From positions 930,001 through 994,000 of the forward strand of contig KV748219.1 in assembly GCA_001692895.1 (NCBI GenBank): a stretch of 64,000 bases of DNA, read 5' to 3'. The notes beneath the pieces were generated by a model. That model saw nothing but the letters and a program-made list of their open reading frames with translations, ran no database searches and had not been told where the DNA came from. This DNA is from Cenococcum geophilum 1.58. Lineage: Eukaryota > Ascomycota > Dothideomycetes > Gloniales > Gloniaceae. The position numbers were made by a program, and so were the translations under genes. This document shows positions 1 through 11,344 of this stretch, one piece after another; the first letter of the stretch is position 1; every line of letters begins with the position of its first letter.

Positions 1-119
1 CAGATATTAAGTGTATAATTATTTAGAGGTTTCTAATTATAAATAGCCTAGGCGATATATAGCAGCGAATCGGTTAAGGCGGATAAGGGAAGAATCGCAC
101 TAGTATAGGTTATATCTTC

Positions 120-1613
120 CTACCGTACTAGGCATTTAATATAGAGGGGGTAGATAAGCCAGAACGGAAACCACTACCACTGCTATATGCAGAGCCGCCA
201 ACCCAGGCGCCTTAAAGAGGACGTAATAGCTTACCTACCAGATATAGACAGAGTAAACTTATCTAGAGTACTATACCTAGCGATATTAGCGATGCAGAGA
301 GTATTACCTTGGAGAAATCGGCCGTAAGTTATAATTCTGCACCTATAGCTAATAGTAACCTTCCGTTCTAGATAAGGGCTAAAATAGCTAGTCGTAAGAA
401 GCTATTAGCTAAATAGAAGGATATAATAAATAGTAAATATTATTAAAAGGCCTTCCTTACCTTTTTAGGAGAGGATAGGTTACTACCAGCAGTCTTAAAC
501 TATGTTATTCGCGCGCTAACTAATTAGTACTATAATTAATATAACCCTTTACTATTTCCTAAGTTTACGTCAGCCCCTAAAGCACTAGCACTACTTTATT
601 AGCTAAGGGCTAGCACCCAGCCTAATATTACATTAGGATTTATTAATAATTAGGCTATTAAGTAGGTAGAGTTAATATACACTAGCAAATATTAACGCTT
701 CCCTATACTATCGTCTGTATTTATAAAAGAGAAGTATTGCTAGTAGCTTGCGTATTTATATAATAGGAAAACGCCTAATACCTTCTAGGAGACACTTATA
801 ATAGATTCCCTAGAAAGTATAGCTCCTCTACTTATCTTATAGCAATATTACAATACCTATAGCAATTAGTTAATTAAGCAACTAAAGAGTATAGTTAAGG
901 CAGTTAGGAGTACCTATAAAAATAATCTAGCGCAGAAACAGGTAAAAGATACTTAGAGTGGGGCCTTAGTAGTACGCGAGTTGCTAAAGCAGCTGTCTAT
1001 ACCGGCGGAGTATACTACGTATATTTAGCAACGGGACAATAGCCTTACCGTCTAGGTTACTATACAAAAGGTAGTATAGAGCGTAGTAGGCTTACCAGCT
1101 TCGCCATTTAGAAGTTAGGTTACTGGCAGGATTAGCGCGCTAGGCTCTTTACCTAATACTCCACTTCTAGCTATACCGGAGGGTATTAAACGCGCGGCGT
1201 AGGTACTTAAGGATATTCGGAGACTAATCTCTATACCTATAATATATAGTATATCCGCTATAGGCTTTTAGAATGTCGCTGCTCCTAACGCTTAGAATAC
1301 TGCAGTTCTTAACTCCTAGGATACAGCCAGTCTTAATTCTTAAGTCGTCGCTATTCTTAATTCTTAGCCCGCCGTTCTAGCTGTATCCCAGTTATAGGTA
1401 GTCTTAATACCTAGCCGAAAAAGATAAGCTAGTAACCAAAGGGACTTACCTACTAAACGTTAGATAGTTATATAGAAGAGGAATATAAATGCAGATATAG
1501 TACTTATATTTACTCCAAAAACTAAATCTAGGTATATTAGGAAAGTAATACTAAGAGGTAAAGAGAATTTCCTTATAGAATCGTAGATAGAGATAGCTTA
1601 GGGTTTTATATAA
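120..1613 (+). pseudogene. RIP-degraded long ORF, unrecognised repeat protein
   Basis: I do not recognise this protein. One plus-strand frame can be followed without a shift for roughly 490 codons, from about 120 to a stop at 1611-1613; most in-frame stops are TAG or TAA where Gln or Trp codons would be expected, the usual result of RIP. The deduced product is helix-rich in its first two thirds. It then has a short Asn-Ser-Gln repeat (three LNSQ units around 1310-1370) and a basic tail (about 1420-1600). The start codon cannot be placed, since ATG is often mutated to ATA here. It is probably the ORF of a repetitive element. No transposase, integrase or reverse-transcriptase motif is visible. 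Confidence 0.45.
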
Positions 1614-2540
1614 TGGCGCGTTCTAATTAGTCTAGGAGTTAGTAGGAGTTAACAGGAGTTAGTAGGAGTCGGTAGGAGTTAGTAGGAGTTTACGTAGTAA
1701 ATTTTATATAAAATCTTACCTATTAACCCACGACCTCTACTTAAAATACTATAACGTATTCTAATTAGCCTAAGAGTTTATAGAAGTCTTTTAATTAGTC
1801 TAGGAGTTTACAGGAGTTTTTAGAAGTTTTACGCTAGTGATTTAATTAATAATATAAGGTAAATAAGTATTAAATTATGGTAAATATCTATAAAGGTAAA
1901 GTAGATAAGCTAGTACTTACAGTTATCTACACCCCCATTTCTCTCTATAACACTAATACCAACAATTTTTTTTAAAAATTATTTATAATAACTCCCTTTA
2001 TAGCCTAGGTACTTTCGCACCTAATAAACTTTCTAATTAGTAAGGAGGCTATTCTTACTGCCACCTCCACTCTTTATCCCGGAGCTCTACGTTTAGGTTA
2101 TATCTAGCGTCCTCTATAGGTATTTTCCTATACTAAGTAGTTAACTAAAGCTTTAGTAAATTAACCTAAGCTTCTAACTGCTTAACTACTTCCTTACTTA
2201 GAAAGGCCGTTTACTAACCAATTCTATAGCCCTCCTCGCCCTTACTATACTCGCGCTCCTCCTATCCCCGTCCCTTATCCCTCTCCCTCTCCTATACTAC
2301 CTCTTAGCAGCGATAATAACAATAATAATAAAAACGGTATTAGCTGGTGGCCTAATTTACTATACGTTTTGCAATGCCTTATATCTTAAACATTAGCTAA
2401 CATAGCATATAGATTACCATTACCATTACTACTACCTCCTCCTCTCCTACTACTACTACCACCACCACTACCACTACTACCGCTTGCGGCCCCACCGTTA
2501 CCTCTTACTTAGGCTGGCTTTACGGCCGCCTAGTAGGCGG
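1614..2540. other. RIP-mutated spacer with dispersed AGGAGTTT motif
   Basis: No gene is seen. Two clusters (about 1620-1690 and 1755-1820) carry variants of TCTAATTAGCCTAGGAGTTT followed by short AGGAGTT repeats. The same word forms the core of the 80-bp minisatellite at 3469-3900 and reappears at 6890-6980 and 8165-8255. The stretch 2310-2490 is rich in AAT, ACC and CTA trinucleotides. Confidence 0.6.
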
Positions 2541-2960
2541 ACTAATAGCGGCTCCTATAGAATTAGGACCTCTATAGAAAGGCCACTATTAACTACATGC
2601 CTGCGGTTATAGGCAAATAGTAATTAAACCTCCCGGCGTTAGTAGGCGCTAAGAATACCTCTTATATTAAAAGGATTATAGAAATAGAGCTAGGTAAGCA
2701 GCTTACGGAAAAGGATTAGTGCTTAGCTTACCAAGTAAGGGATAAGAAGTGCTAGGCCTACTCTAGAAAGGGTTTCTAGCAGGTAAGCAGGCCCGGTAAC
2801 GCCTATACTCGCTATTATATAGCGGCCCGCTCTAGTAGGTGTAGTTTATTAAAGCGGCGTAAGTCCTAAAGAGGCTTACGGTTGCTACCTCCTCCCCCTT
2901 AATCTCTTTTTCTAAAGGGGCCGCCACTACCTCCTCTAGGAGCTAGGGGTTTAGGTATAA
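2540..2960 (+). pseudogene. RIP-degraded ORF with Cys-rich basic segment
   Basis: A second plus-strand relic frame, readable from about 2540 to 2960, contains an ATG at 2597. It encodes a short acidic/hydrophobic helix, then a segment with spaced cysteines (around 2710-2840), a Lys/Arg-rich stretch and a proline run. In-frame stops are TAG or TAA at expected Gln or Trp positions. From memory, similar Cys-spaced ORFs of unknown function recur in ascomycete repeats, but I cannot name the family. It lies upstream of the two minisatellites and on the opposite strand to the DUF6589-like relic, so it could be a second ORF of the same element. Confidence 0.35.
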
Positions 2961-3181
2961 TAGCGTAAAAAGGTATAATATAGGATTAACGGCCACAGCG
3001 AAAACTGGTATTTCTTTATAGGTAAGCTTTAACCTTATTTTAGTTAGTTTAGATCCTATATAGGTAAAGAAGCCGGTATTCTAGGCGGGCTTAACCGTAA
3101 GTTATCCTTTATAGGCAACTATAAGGCGTTATAAAAGCTCTTATTCTACTTCCTATCTAGGTTTAAGTTAAAGGGGTATCT

Positions 3182-3403
3182 AGTATAGATGGATAAAGAA
3201 AGTAAGTATGGCGGGCCTCTGCTTTAGTATAGATAAATAAAAAGAGTAAGTATAGCGGGCCTCTACTCTAGTATAAATAAATAGAGAGAGTAAGTATAGC
3301 GGGCCTCTGCTCTAGTATAGATGGATAGAAAGAGTAAGTATAGTAGGCCTCTACTCTAGTATAGATAGATAAAAAAAGTAAGTATGGCGGGCCTCTACTC
3401 TAA
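3182..3403. repeat. 44-bp tandem repeat, five copies
   Basis: The anchor word GCGGGCCTCT recurs at about 3211, 3255, 3299, 3343 and 3387, a constant 44-bp period. Each unit begins with AGTATAGAT and contains GAGTAAGTATAGCGG. Copies differ mainly by C/T and G/A changes, as expected from RIP. Confidence 0.85.
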
Positions 3404-3468
3404 AGTAGTAGTATTAGAATAAAGGTTATTTTTATTCTACTGCTTAAACGTGCTATAAGCTTATAGCC

Positions 3469-3900
3469 TAGCGCGCGCTCTAATTGGTCTAGGAGTTTAT
3501 AGTAGTTTACTAGGAGACCTTAGGGAATAATAATAGTAGGGAACTTAGCGCGCGTTCTAATTGGCCTAGGAGTTTATAGCAGTTTACTAGAAGACCTTAG
3601 GGAACAATAATAATAGTAGGGAACTTAGCGCGCGTTCTAATTAGCCTAGGAGTTTGTAGCAGTTTGCTAGGAGACCTTAAAAAACAATAATAATAGTAGG
3701 GAACTTAGCGCGCGTTCTAATTAGCCTAGGAGTTTATAGCAGTTTACTAGGAGACCTTAGGGAATAATAACAATAATAGGGAACTTAGCGCGCGTTCTAA
3801 TTAGCCTAGGAGTTTATAGCAGTTTGCTAGAAGACCTTAGGGAATAATAGTAGTAAGGGGCTTAGCGCGCGCTCTAATTGGCCTAGGAGTTTATAGTAGT
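3469..3900. repeat. 80-bp minisatellite, about six copies
   Basis: The word GCGCGC starts units at 3471, 3548, 3628, 3708, 3788 and 3865, a period of 77-80 bp. Each unit holds CTAATTGGCCTAGGAGTTT, a GACCTTAGGGAA word and a short imperfect AAT tract whose length varies (the 3-bp indels). The array ends exactly where the minus-strand DUF6589-like relic ORF ends, so it lies at the 3' side of that gene. Confidence 0.85.
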
Positions 3901-5760
3901 TTAGGTAATGTCCGGGCAAGGGGTTTAGGGGACGTCTAGCTCCTAGCCTATATTTTAGTCAGAGGTAAGATCCACCTTATCTAACCTATCGCCAATAATA
4001 TTAGTAAACTCTTATATATCCGTAAAGCCAGTTAGGTCATTAGTATCTAGAAGAGGATAGAAAGTAGTAGCTAAATATAGGTTCCGTATATAGAGCTAGT
4101 TAAACTACTTAATCCTCTTTATTAAAACATCTACACTAATATAGAGAATATTATAAAAGTTAAATAGCTATAAGCCTACCAGCTGCCTAGGGCCTCGCGG
4201 CATAGCTAGATTACTTAAATAGATTATATAAGCAAGTAGGAATATATTAAGTTCCATAAAAGCCCGCGTATAAGCATCTAACATCTCCTCGCTAAATATA
4301 TGCTCTATCTTACTACATACTATCCTAACCGTCGCGTTTAATAGACATACTTAATTAAATATAATATTAGTATCATGGGTAGAGTTCTTATAACACTTTA
4401 TCTCAATTTTATAACTGCCGTTTAGGTACTCTAGTCTAAAATTAACGGCCTTATATATATTAGGAGACCTAAGCTAGTTTATAACCCCTAAAGCTAGTAT
4501 TATATACTAGAGTTTAGGCAAATTTACTAAAGTAAGATTCCACTAATAGAACAGCATCTCGCGGCTGTAATTATACTATAACGCGCTAAAGAAGTAGATA
4601 ATAAGGGGGTTGATAAGCCATTGTAGTATACCCATATCGGTATATTTAACGGCATGCCGAACAGTAAGAAGTAGCTTAGCTTTTTAAAGCAGGCGACATA
4701 TTATCTAAAACTTAATATCACTATATGCACGCCCACTTAAGTCCACGCCGCTCTATACTTTAATAGTAAAAGTAGTAAACTAAATATCCTTAACTATTTC
4801 TAGGAACCGCTCTAGTATAAGGCAACCAATTGCCTAAGTAACATTCTCTATGCATTCCAACAATAACGGATTAAATAGGTTAGATAGTTTGGGTATTATA
4901 GTAAGGAGACCTCGGCGCTATATAGCCGTATAGAAGAGGGCTGTTACGCGCGCTATAAAGCCCTACTTAACAATTAGTACCACTTAATAGTACTTAACAT
5001 TCTCCCGTATAAATAGTGCACGATTTTATAGAGTAACGTTAGATCTTAGACAATAGTGCGCCTCCTCTTAATAGTCCTCGGGCGCTAAATACGTACGCAT
5101 AATAGTATTATATAGGTTTATCTTAATATAGAACTATAAAGGTATACTAAGGAGCCAGTCCTAATAGTTAAAAGGACAACCCGCGTAGGCCTATTCCTAT
5201 TTTACCAACTTAATATAATATATAGTAAGCTGGTCACTATAGGCAAGCCAGAGCCGATTAGTAAAGTCGTTATATATAAAGCTATAGGGGTTATCTAGAG
5301 CCTAAAGTCTAAGCTAGTTAAGGAAGATATTCTTATAGACGCGGTATATATCCTAGATAGTACCCTTATCTTCTATTATAGTACTAAACTGCTAAAATAT
5401 AGTCTTCCTAGTATTAATATAGTGTATACTTAGTATTTAAGGGAAAAGATTACTTTTAGTAAAGACGCGCTCCACCCTATATAGATAAACCCCCTTTATT
5501 GCGTTAGCGATAAGGTAATAGCTAATCTTTACTATTAACTTATCTCCAATAAAGCTAGGTAACTAGATAAAAATGTCTATTTAAAGCGAAGTTACGCCTT
5601 CCCTCCGAACAGCAACATTAATATCTATTACAATTAGCCTTTCGGCTTTTCGCTTTAAAATAAGGCTTATTTAATAGAGATTTTGTTGTTTATTCGTCTT
5701 ATAGCCTTAATAATACTATGCTGTACGGCGTTGTGTTGTTGTCGCGATAAAACGTCTTAC
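3901..5760 (-). pseudogene. RIP-degraded DUF6589-like ORF
   Basis: One minus-strand frame runs without a shift from about 5760 (possibly 5880) to a stop at 3901, about 620 codons; nearly every internal stop is a TAG or TAA at a plausible Gln or Trp position. Visible blocks are DFTNRLWLAY near 5265, RTYLAPEDY near 5095, VRHAVKYTDMGI near 4660, a REMLFY helix near 4560, LEYLNGSYKIE near 4430 and KNSTHD near 4380. The spacing of the REMLFY, LEYLN and NSTHD blocks resembles the fungal DUF6589 family, whose function is unknown. The assignment is from memory and no search was run. The 3' end abuts the 80-bp minisatellite. A fragment of the 5' part is repeated at 6327-6424. Confidence 0.5.
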
Positions 5761-5892
5761 CCCTTAGAGGATCGCGAAGTTTCGCGTCGCGTTTTTCCAC
5801 AATAGCTGTTAATAAGTAGTCTTTCCTGACAATTTTTCCCATAGGGTTTTTTAACAGGTTTTAAATTGACGCTTTCCAGCTTACTACGTCGT

Positions 5893-6158
5893 CGTCGTTA
5901 ATAGCCTTCGATATTACCTACCCGAACGGTTTTTAATAATACTCTATGGGCGTAAAGAGACGATATATATTCCTACTCCTATATTAGTTATTAGGCGCAG
6001 GCCTTGTACCACTAGGTTCGTTATTAATAGCCTTTAATATTACCTAGGTTCTGGGTTATCTAAACGGTCTTTTAATAATACCCTATAGTCGCAAAAAAGA
6101 TGAGATATATTCCTACTTCTATATTAGTTGTAGGGCGTAGGCCTTATACCGCTAGTTT
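5893..6158. repeat. Imperfect tandem duplication of about 130-140 bp
   Basis: Two consecutive blocks share the order TTAATAGCCT, AATATTACCTA, AACGGT, TTTTAATAATAC, ATATATTCCTACT, TATATTAGTT and the word AGGCC. The first starts about 5893 and the second about 6020. They have diverged largely by RIP-type changes. No coding capacity is seen. Confidence 0.6.
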
Positions 6159-6184
6159 CTAACGGTACGCGTTGTTTGGGGCAA

Positions 6185-6637
6185 TGAGTGTGTAATTATC
6201 TACCACTGCTTAAGATAGTAGGGAACCTACTATGTAATACAGTAGGCTAAGATGATTACCCTTTCCTTGGGCCTACACCCCTAATTAATATATTATTTAG
6301 AATATATCTCTACCTCTATGAGCAAGTGAATAGATAAAAATGTCTATTTAAAGCGAAGTCACGCCTTCCCTCTGAATAGTAACATCAATATCTATTATAA
6401 TCAGCCTTTCGGCTTTTTGCTTTCCCACCCTCTACCCTATAGATAGATTTTGCAGCCTTTTAGGCTTGCGGTAGGCCCGAGGGGGGTAATGAGTGTGTAA
6501 TCATCTACCACTGCTTGAGATAGTAGGGAACCTACTATGCAATACAGCAGGCTGAGATGATTACCCTCTCCTTGGGCCTACACCCCTAATTAATACATTA
6601 TTTAGAATATATCTCTACCTCTACGAGCAAGTGAATA
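6185..6637 (+). mobile_element. Miniature LTR-like element (TRIM-like) with hairpin repeats
   Basis: Two 148-bp direct repeats (6185-6332 and 6490-6637) both begin TGAGTGTG and end AAGTGAATA, read as TG...CA after RIP of the last CA. The second repeat is preceded by a purine-rich GAGGGGGGTAA, like the polypurine tract before gypsy LTRs elsewhere in the window. The interior is only 157 bp; its first 95 bp match the 5' coding part of the neighbouring DUF6589-like relic (5566-5660). Inside each repeat GTAATCATCT and AGATGATTAC can pair, as can ATAGTAGG and CCTACTAT around a GAA loop. No convincing target-site duplication was found, so a plain direct duplication remains possible. Confidence 0.45.
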
Positions 6638-8070
6638 GAAGATATTATTAAGTTATAGCGGTTTTATTAAATTATATATTAATTAATATAGCCCAGATAA
6701 AGGTAATTCTAGATAGAATATAATAGTAGCGGTTATTAGCGAACGTATAACAGATGTATAACTAAGTAATTTATCGCGTTTTATGTCCTTAAAGTTTATA
6801 TTATCGTATATAACTACTATTTATAGGTTATACGCTAGGGTCTTAAGATGCCTCTATAAATGTTAGCCCCTAAAAGAGTTTATAGGAGCCCTTTTAATTA
6901 ACCTAGGAGTTTATAAAAGTTTATAGGAGCTCTTTTAATTAGCCTAGAAGTTTATAAAAGTTCGCAGGAGATAGATATAAGATAATTAACATACCTCTAC
7001 CTCCTTAGCAATACTATTTATAATGCGATTTACTAAATAGTAGCTATAACATAGCCTAAAGCCGAATAGCATTTTAAACACCCTCCTTTTTACCCTAAAG
7101 CCTATAAGGTAGATATCTATAAGCGAAGTAAAGAAATTTAACCATTTCTTAGCTCTAGAAGAACAGATTATACTAGTAATAGTATACGCCTATCTAATTA
7201 AAGCGTTCTAACCCTTTACCTTCTAACCTCCCGCTTTCTAACCTCCCGCCTTCTAACCTTCTACCTTTTAACCTCCCGCCTAATAACTTACTCTATAGGC
7301 GCGCTGGTTACTAAAAAGCTATAGTAAAGTTATATACTATATTAGGGCAATATCTCGTATAGTGTAGAAGGTAACTTTAAAGTCTAGGTCTTTTATATTT
7401 AACGTCCTATTAAATATATTAAAGTATAGCTTCTAAATAAGGCGGTCTAGCTCTATAGTAAAAGACCCTACTAGTATAACTGCCCCTTAAATATAGCTAA
7501 GTTACGGATTTTTCGCAACTGCATCTAATAATACTTACTATTGTCTTTTAACGCGACTATACTAACAGTGCCTAATTATAACCCCCCTATTATCTGTATT
7601 GTCTACTCTAACCTAGGTAGATAGGAATAATATAAAGGTCCAACCCTTTTGTTTTAGGGTATTAACTATAGCTTATAACTTCTTCGCGCGCCTCTACTAT
7701 TTTATACTTTAGTTTAATAAAGGAGGTTTAGGCTCGCTAGTATTAGGTTAGCTATTATTATCCATCTAGTTATTACTATTAGAGGAATCCTTAGATATAT
7801 TAATAAAGTATTCTAATAGGCTAAAAAAACTAGACTAGCTAGAGTAGCTAGATAAAGGACTTTAAGTATCCTACTTAGATAGACGCCTATTAAGGGCATA
7901 GTCGGGCTCTATTATAGATATAATATATAAAGTAAGAGATAAGCTTTTAAATAGAGGTATTAGCAAGCTAAGCAGCGCTATATTAGGGGGTGGTATATAA
8001 CGTTAAAGGCAATTAAACTGTTATCTACTAGTAAGGCTGTACAGCCCTTATAAAACGCGCCTATAATCCC
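6638..8070. other. RIP-mutated gene-free stretch
   Basis: I see no gene or intact element here. The dispersed AGGAGTTT motif occurs twice at 6890-6980. A short tandem of about 14-15 bp (CTAACCTCCCGCC and variants) lies at 7200-7275. Composition is AT-rich with many TA and TAG words, continuous with the block to the left. Confidence 0.6.
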
Positions 8071-8290
8071 TTAGACCCTCAGAGAGGAATCCACCTCAGC
8101 GCTCTGTAATTGGCTGCTAAAGCTAGCGCAAGCGCTAACGCTCGTGGCGTACATTAGGCTGCAGCGCCGGTCGCTAATTAGCTTAGGAGTTTATAGGAAT
8201 CACAGGGGTTACAGAGGTGTGGCGGTGCCAGCCGCTGATTGGCTCAGGAGTTTGCAGGAGGTGAGGTGGATTTTCTCTCCGAGGGTCTGA
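8071..8290. mobile_element. 220-bp inverted-repeat element at the repeat/gene-island border
   Basis: The left end TTAGACCCTCAGAGAG and the reverse complement of the right end TCAGACCCTCGGAGAG match over about 28 bp and continue with TCCACCTCA. The only differences are C/T, G/A and a short indel. The interior carries two less-mutated copies of the dispersed motif (CTAATTAGCTTAGGAGTTT and CTGATTGGCTCAGGAGTTT), which shows what the motif looked like before RIP. No clear target-site duplication is visible. Heavy RIP stops within the left part of this element and unique sequence begins right after it. Confidence 0.5.
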
Positions 8291-9323
8291 GTCAACTGGG
8301 ATAACTCCCTTCCCGCCGACGTCCTTCCGAGCCTCCGCAAGAAGCCAGGGTGTATGTGATGGCGTTAAGCCACTTGGTCTTGATCAAGGCTCAATTAATG
8401 GCTTTAACTTCTAATTGAGCGATTTTACGAAGTGCAAAATCCATGTAATGCGCACCCTTGTAGCTCCTTTGTCCTGTTCCATAGATATAAGTATCGTACG
8501 TTGGTAAGACACAAGAAGGAATGCTTTTGTCTCCCAGTGCCAAGAATATGACCACTCCCCACGACCCACAGCAGCGCACTGCTCATAAAACCTACCGGTA
8601 TTACCTCCGGAAGCATCCGGGAGCATCTGACAGCCCCCCGTAAAATCCGTGATGCAGTTAGAGTGGTCTACTGTGATACACACTTACTTTAGAACTGTAC
8701 TCTATTCTGTGGCTCTAACTCGGCTTCAGCTTTCGTCACGAAATCAACTTGAAGGTCCTCCTTCCACGTGTTTATAATCCTGTATTACCGTCTTATAAAT
8801 CAGACGCTCCGTACCCCTAAAATCTTCTACAAAGAGTCTAAGAGCTTAACGTAACAGCCATGCTGACTTTCACCGCAAAACAACAACTGGGATAACAATT
8901 GAGTCCCGGGAAAATCAAGCGTGAGCCCATTGGATTCGGATCTTGGGTTTTTCCTTTTATCTGTGCGATTATCTCAGTGTGTGGTTGACTGTTAACACGT
9001 ACCCAAACTACTTTATAAACCTGTATATACTCTACCCGAGCCTTCCAAATGTCACTCCCCATCTAAGCTAGCTCCGTACTCAATTACTCGATGAAACGCA
9101 TTTGCGGGCACAGCACAAGACGCAGGCTGATGATGTTGCCGAGGATGTAAGAGATTTGCACTTTACACATCCACATCAACAAAGCTGCAGCAGTGTCCGA
9201 CTTCGTATTGTCCGGTATCCATGAGAGCTGCGGTATATACTGTGGGATTTCATGCTCCTGCTGCTAACGCTGCTTTTTTTTTGGCTGATATTAATTAAGA
9301 TATTTGAGTGGCAGAGCAGTATG
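8291..9323. other. Unique sequence without recognisable gene
   Basis: Composition is normal and RIP is absent. Minus-strand open frames of 62-90 codons exist at 8391-8683 and 74 codons at 8838-9062, but none shows a domain, biased codon use or convincing splice sites. This is the 3' flank of the histidine kinase gene and may hold its 3' UTR and terminator. Confidence 0.5.
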
Positions 9324-11344
9324 TTACGAAGAAATTGTGCATTGTATCCACTTCAGTAAAGTCTTGAGCAAGAGCTGTCGGTCCACGGGCTTTGCAATGT
9401 AGTCGTCCATTCCCTTTGCCAAGTATGACTCTGCCTGACCCTTTAGGGCATTTGCAGTCATAGCAATGATAGGAATCTGCAGACCAGCATTTCTAATTTC
9501 CACCGTCGCTCCTACTCCATCAAGATGAGGCATGTTTATATCCATAAGAATCAGGTCGTAATTTGTCAGCTTTTTCCTCGCAAGCGCCACTGCCTGGACA
9601 CCATCCAATGCTGTATCGACATGCTCAAACCCAAGACCCTTAAGCATCCTCAGCATGACTTTCTGATTGATGTGGTTATCTTCAGCTAACAAGAGCCTCT
9701 TTCCTGTAGCCGCTAGTTTGATGTTGGTGGAAGGCAGAGGGGTTGAGGAGACTGCAGTGGGCTGCAGCTTCGTTTCAAGTTCATCCAACTGCTCCAGTTT
9801 TTTGAGTTTTTTTAATTTCGTGGAAAACCAGAAGATACTGCCATAACCTGCGGGATTAGGGCGAAAACCAATGCTGCCATCCATAAGTTCAGCTAAGCTT
9901 TTGCAGATAGAAAGACCTAATCCGGTGCCCTGGTAACGCTTGGTGGCTGAGTTGTCAAATTGCGTAAATGGCGTGAAGAGGGATCCAACCGCATTTAGTG
10001 GCACACCAATTCCGGAGTCCGTCACTTCAGTCAAATGCTAAATGAACTTTCCTCCTCTTCCAGGAGCATTGCGTGTACACTAACGTGACCGTTCTCGGTG
10101 AATTTCGTTGCATTTGACACTAAGTTCTGGACAATCTGGCGATAACGAAGGGGGTCTCCATTAGCAGAGCTAGGTAGTCGTGGATCGAGGTCAACTTCTA
10201 AGCGCGTTCCAGGCCGTAATGTTGCTTGATAACTACGGGCGACCGAGGATATAATATCTGGTACGCTGATAACATCAGAACTGATGGAAAAACAGCTGGA
10301 GGCGAGCTTTGAATAGTCCAGAATATCATTGATAACTTGTAGCAGAACGCCCCCAGATTCCTCAATGATATGGGCCAGTTCCAACTGCTCAGTATCCAAG
10401 CCAGTGTCAATCAACAAAGTCAGGGCTGATAGCATGCCATGCATAGGAGTCCGGATCTCATGACTCATGTTTGCCAGGAACTCGGATTTCAGCTTCGCAG
10501 ACTCTTCATAGGCTGAGAGCAAACGAGCTTCGGCAGCTCTTCGTTCAGTGAGATCTCGGGTGACTTTACTGAACCCAATCAGGGTATCGCCTCTGTATAC
10601 CGGCGTAATAATCACATTAGCCCAGAATCTCGAACCATCTTTTCGATAGCGCCATCCTTCATCTTCCACCCGCCCATCTCGCAAAGCTATTACTAACTCT
10701 TTTCCCGGTTTATCAGCAAGCCGATCTTCTAGGCCGTAGAAGTTGGAGAAGTGCCGACCCACAATGTCCTCTTTGGTATAGCCTTTCAAAAGTTGTGCTC
10801 CGGCATTCCAAGTGGCGACATTGCCTTTAGGGTTGAGCATGAAGATAGCGTAGTCTTTGACCGTGTCGACCAAGATTCGAAATGTCTCATTAGTGGATAG
10901 CCGTTCCTCGAGTTCGGCCTGCTTCATGTGCTCCTCTGTGGTATCCTCGACCTCGAGGACCACGTAAAGAAGTGTCTCGTGGCGGAACACAGGTATCGCC
11001 CGTATACTCCAGTAATTTTCGTCCTCAACCAGTATATCCCCAAGAATATGAGCCTTGCGAGTCGCCAGGGCAGTATCGATAGCTGTGCGGAGCGAGTCTA
11101 CATTAGGCATGTGTACGGCCACATTTCTATTGACGGACTGGTAAAGGTGGACGCCAACCATCTGTTCCCGAGCACGCCTGCACAAGGCTAGATAACTGTC
11201 CGAGACTTGGTGAATGCACAGCGACCCATCGATGACAACAGTTGGAACAGGAGTACGGCTGAGGATCTCATCCACCGAGCAAAGGGACGGGCCTTCTAGC
11301 TTCGTTTTGGGGGGAGGAGGTGGGCTCGGCACGACTGACGTCAT
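9324..11344 (-). pseudogene. PAS-domain hybrid histidine kinase, split by one frameshift
   Basis: A phosphorelay sensor kinase in two abutting frames. The first (11344-10031, 437 codons) has two PAS-like domains (residues ~20-135 and ~150-268), a HisKA domain with SHEIRTP (phospho-acceptor His at 295) and the HATPase N-box (NLVSNATKF, about 407-415). The second frame (10034-9324) carries the DSGIGVP G1 box, GTGLGLSI G2 box and a receiver domain with acidic pair ED, acceptor Asp in LILMDINMP, then AMTANA and AKPV. The frames join inside the ATPase domain at 10031-10036, where one missing base in a short A run (forward strand) accounts for the break; intron signals are absent. Apart from the break all catalytic residues are present. 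It may be a recent pseudogene or a base-calling error. The domain order resembles the TcsA/Fos-1 type, but an upstream exon cannot be excluded. Confidence 0.85.

Noticed and set aside
3469-3900. Regular 80-bp repeats could suggest a CRISPR array
   Set aside because: The whole unit is repeated with no unique spacers, the period varies by 3-bp steps, and the genome is fungal.
6545-6570. GGCTGAGATGATTACCC resembles the first conserved half of a TPP riboswitch
   Set aside because: The second conserved half (CTGATCTGGATAATGC-like) is absent downstream, and the word is explained by the hairpin of the repeated 148-bp unit.
8391-9062. Minus-strand ORFs of 62-90 codons
   Set aside because: They overlap each other in different frames and show no domain or splice structure.
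10025-10040. Programmed frameshift or intron in the histidine kinase
   Set aside because: No slippery heptamer or structure is evident, and no GT-AG pair fits; a single-base loss explains the junction exactly.
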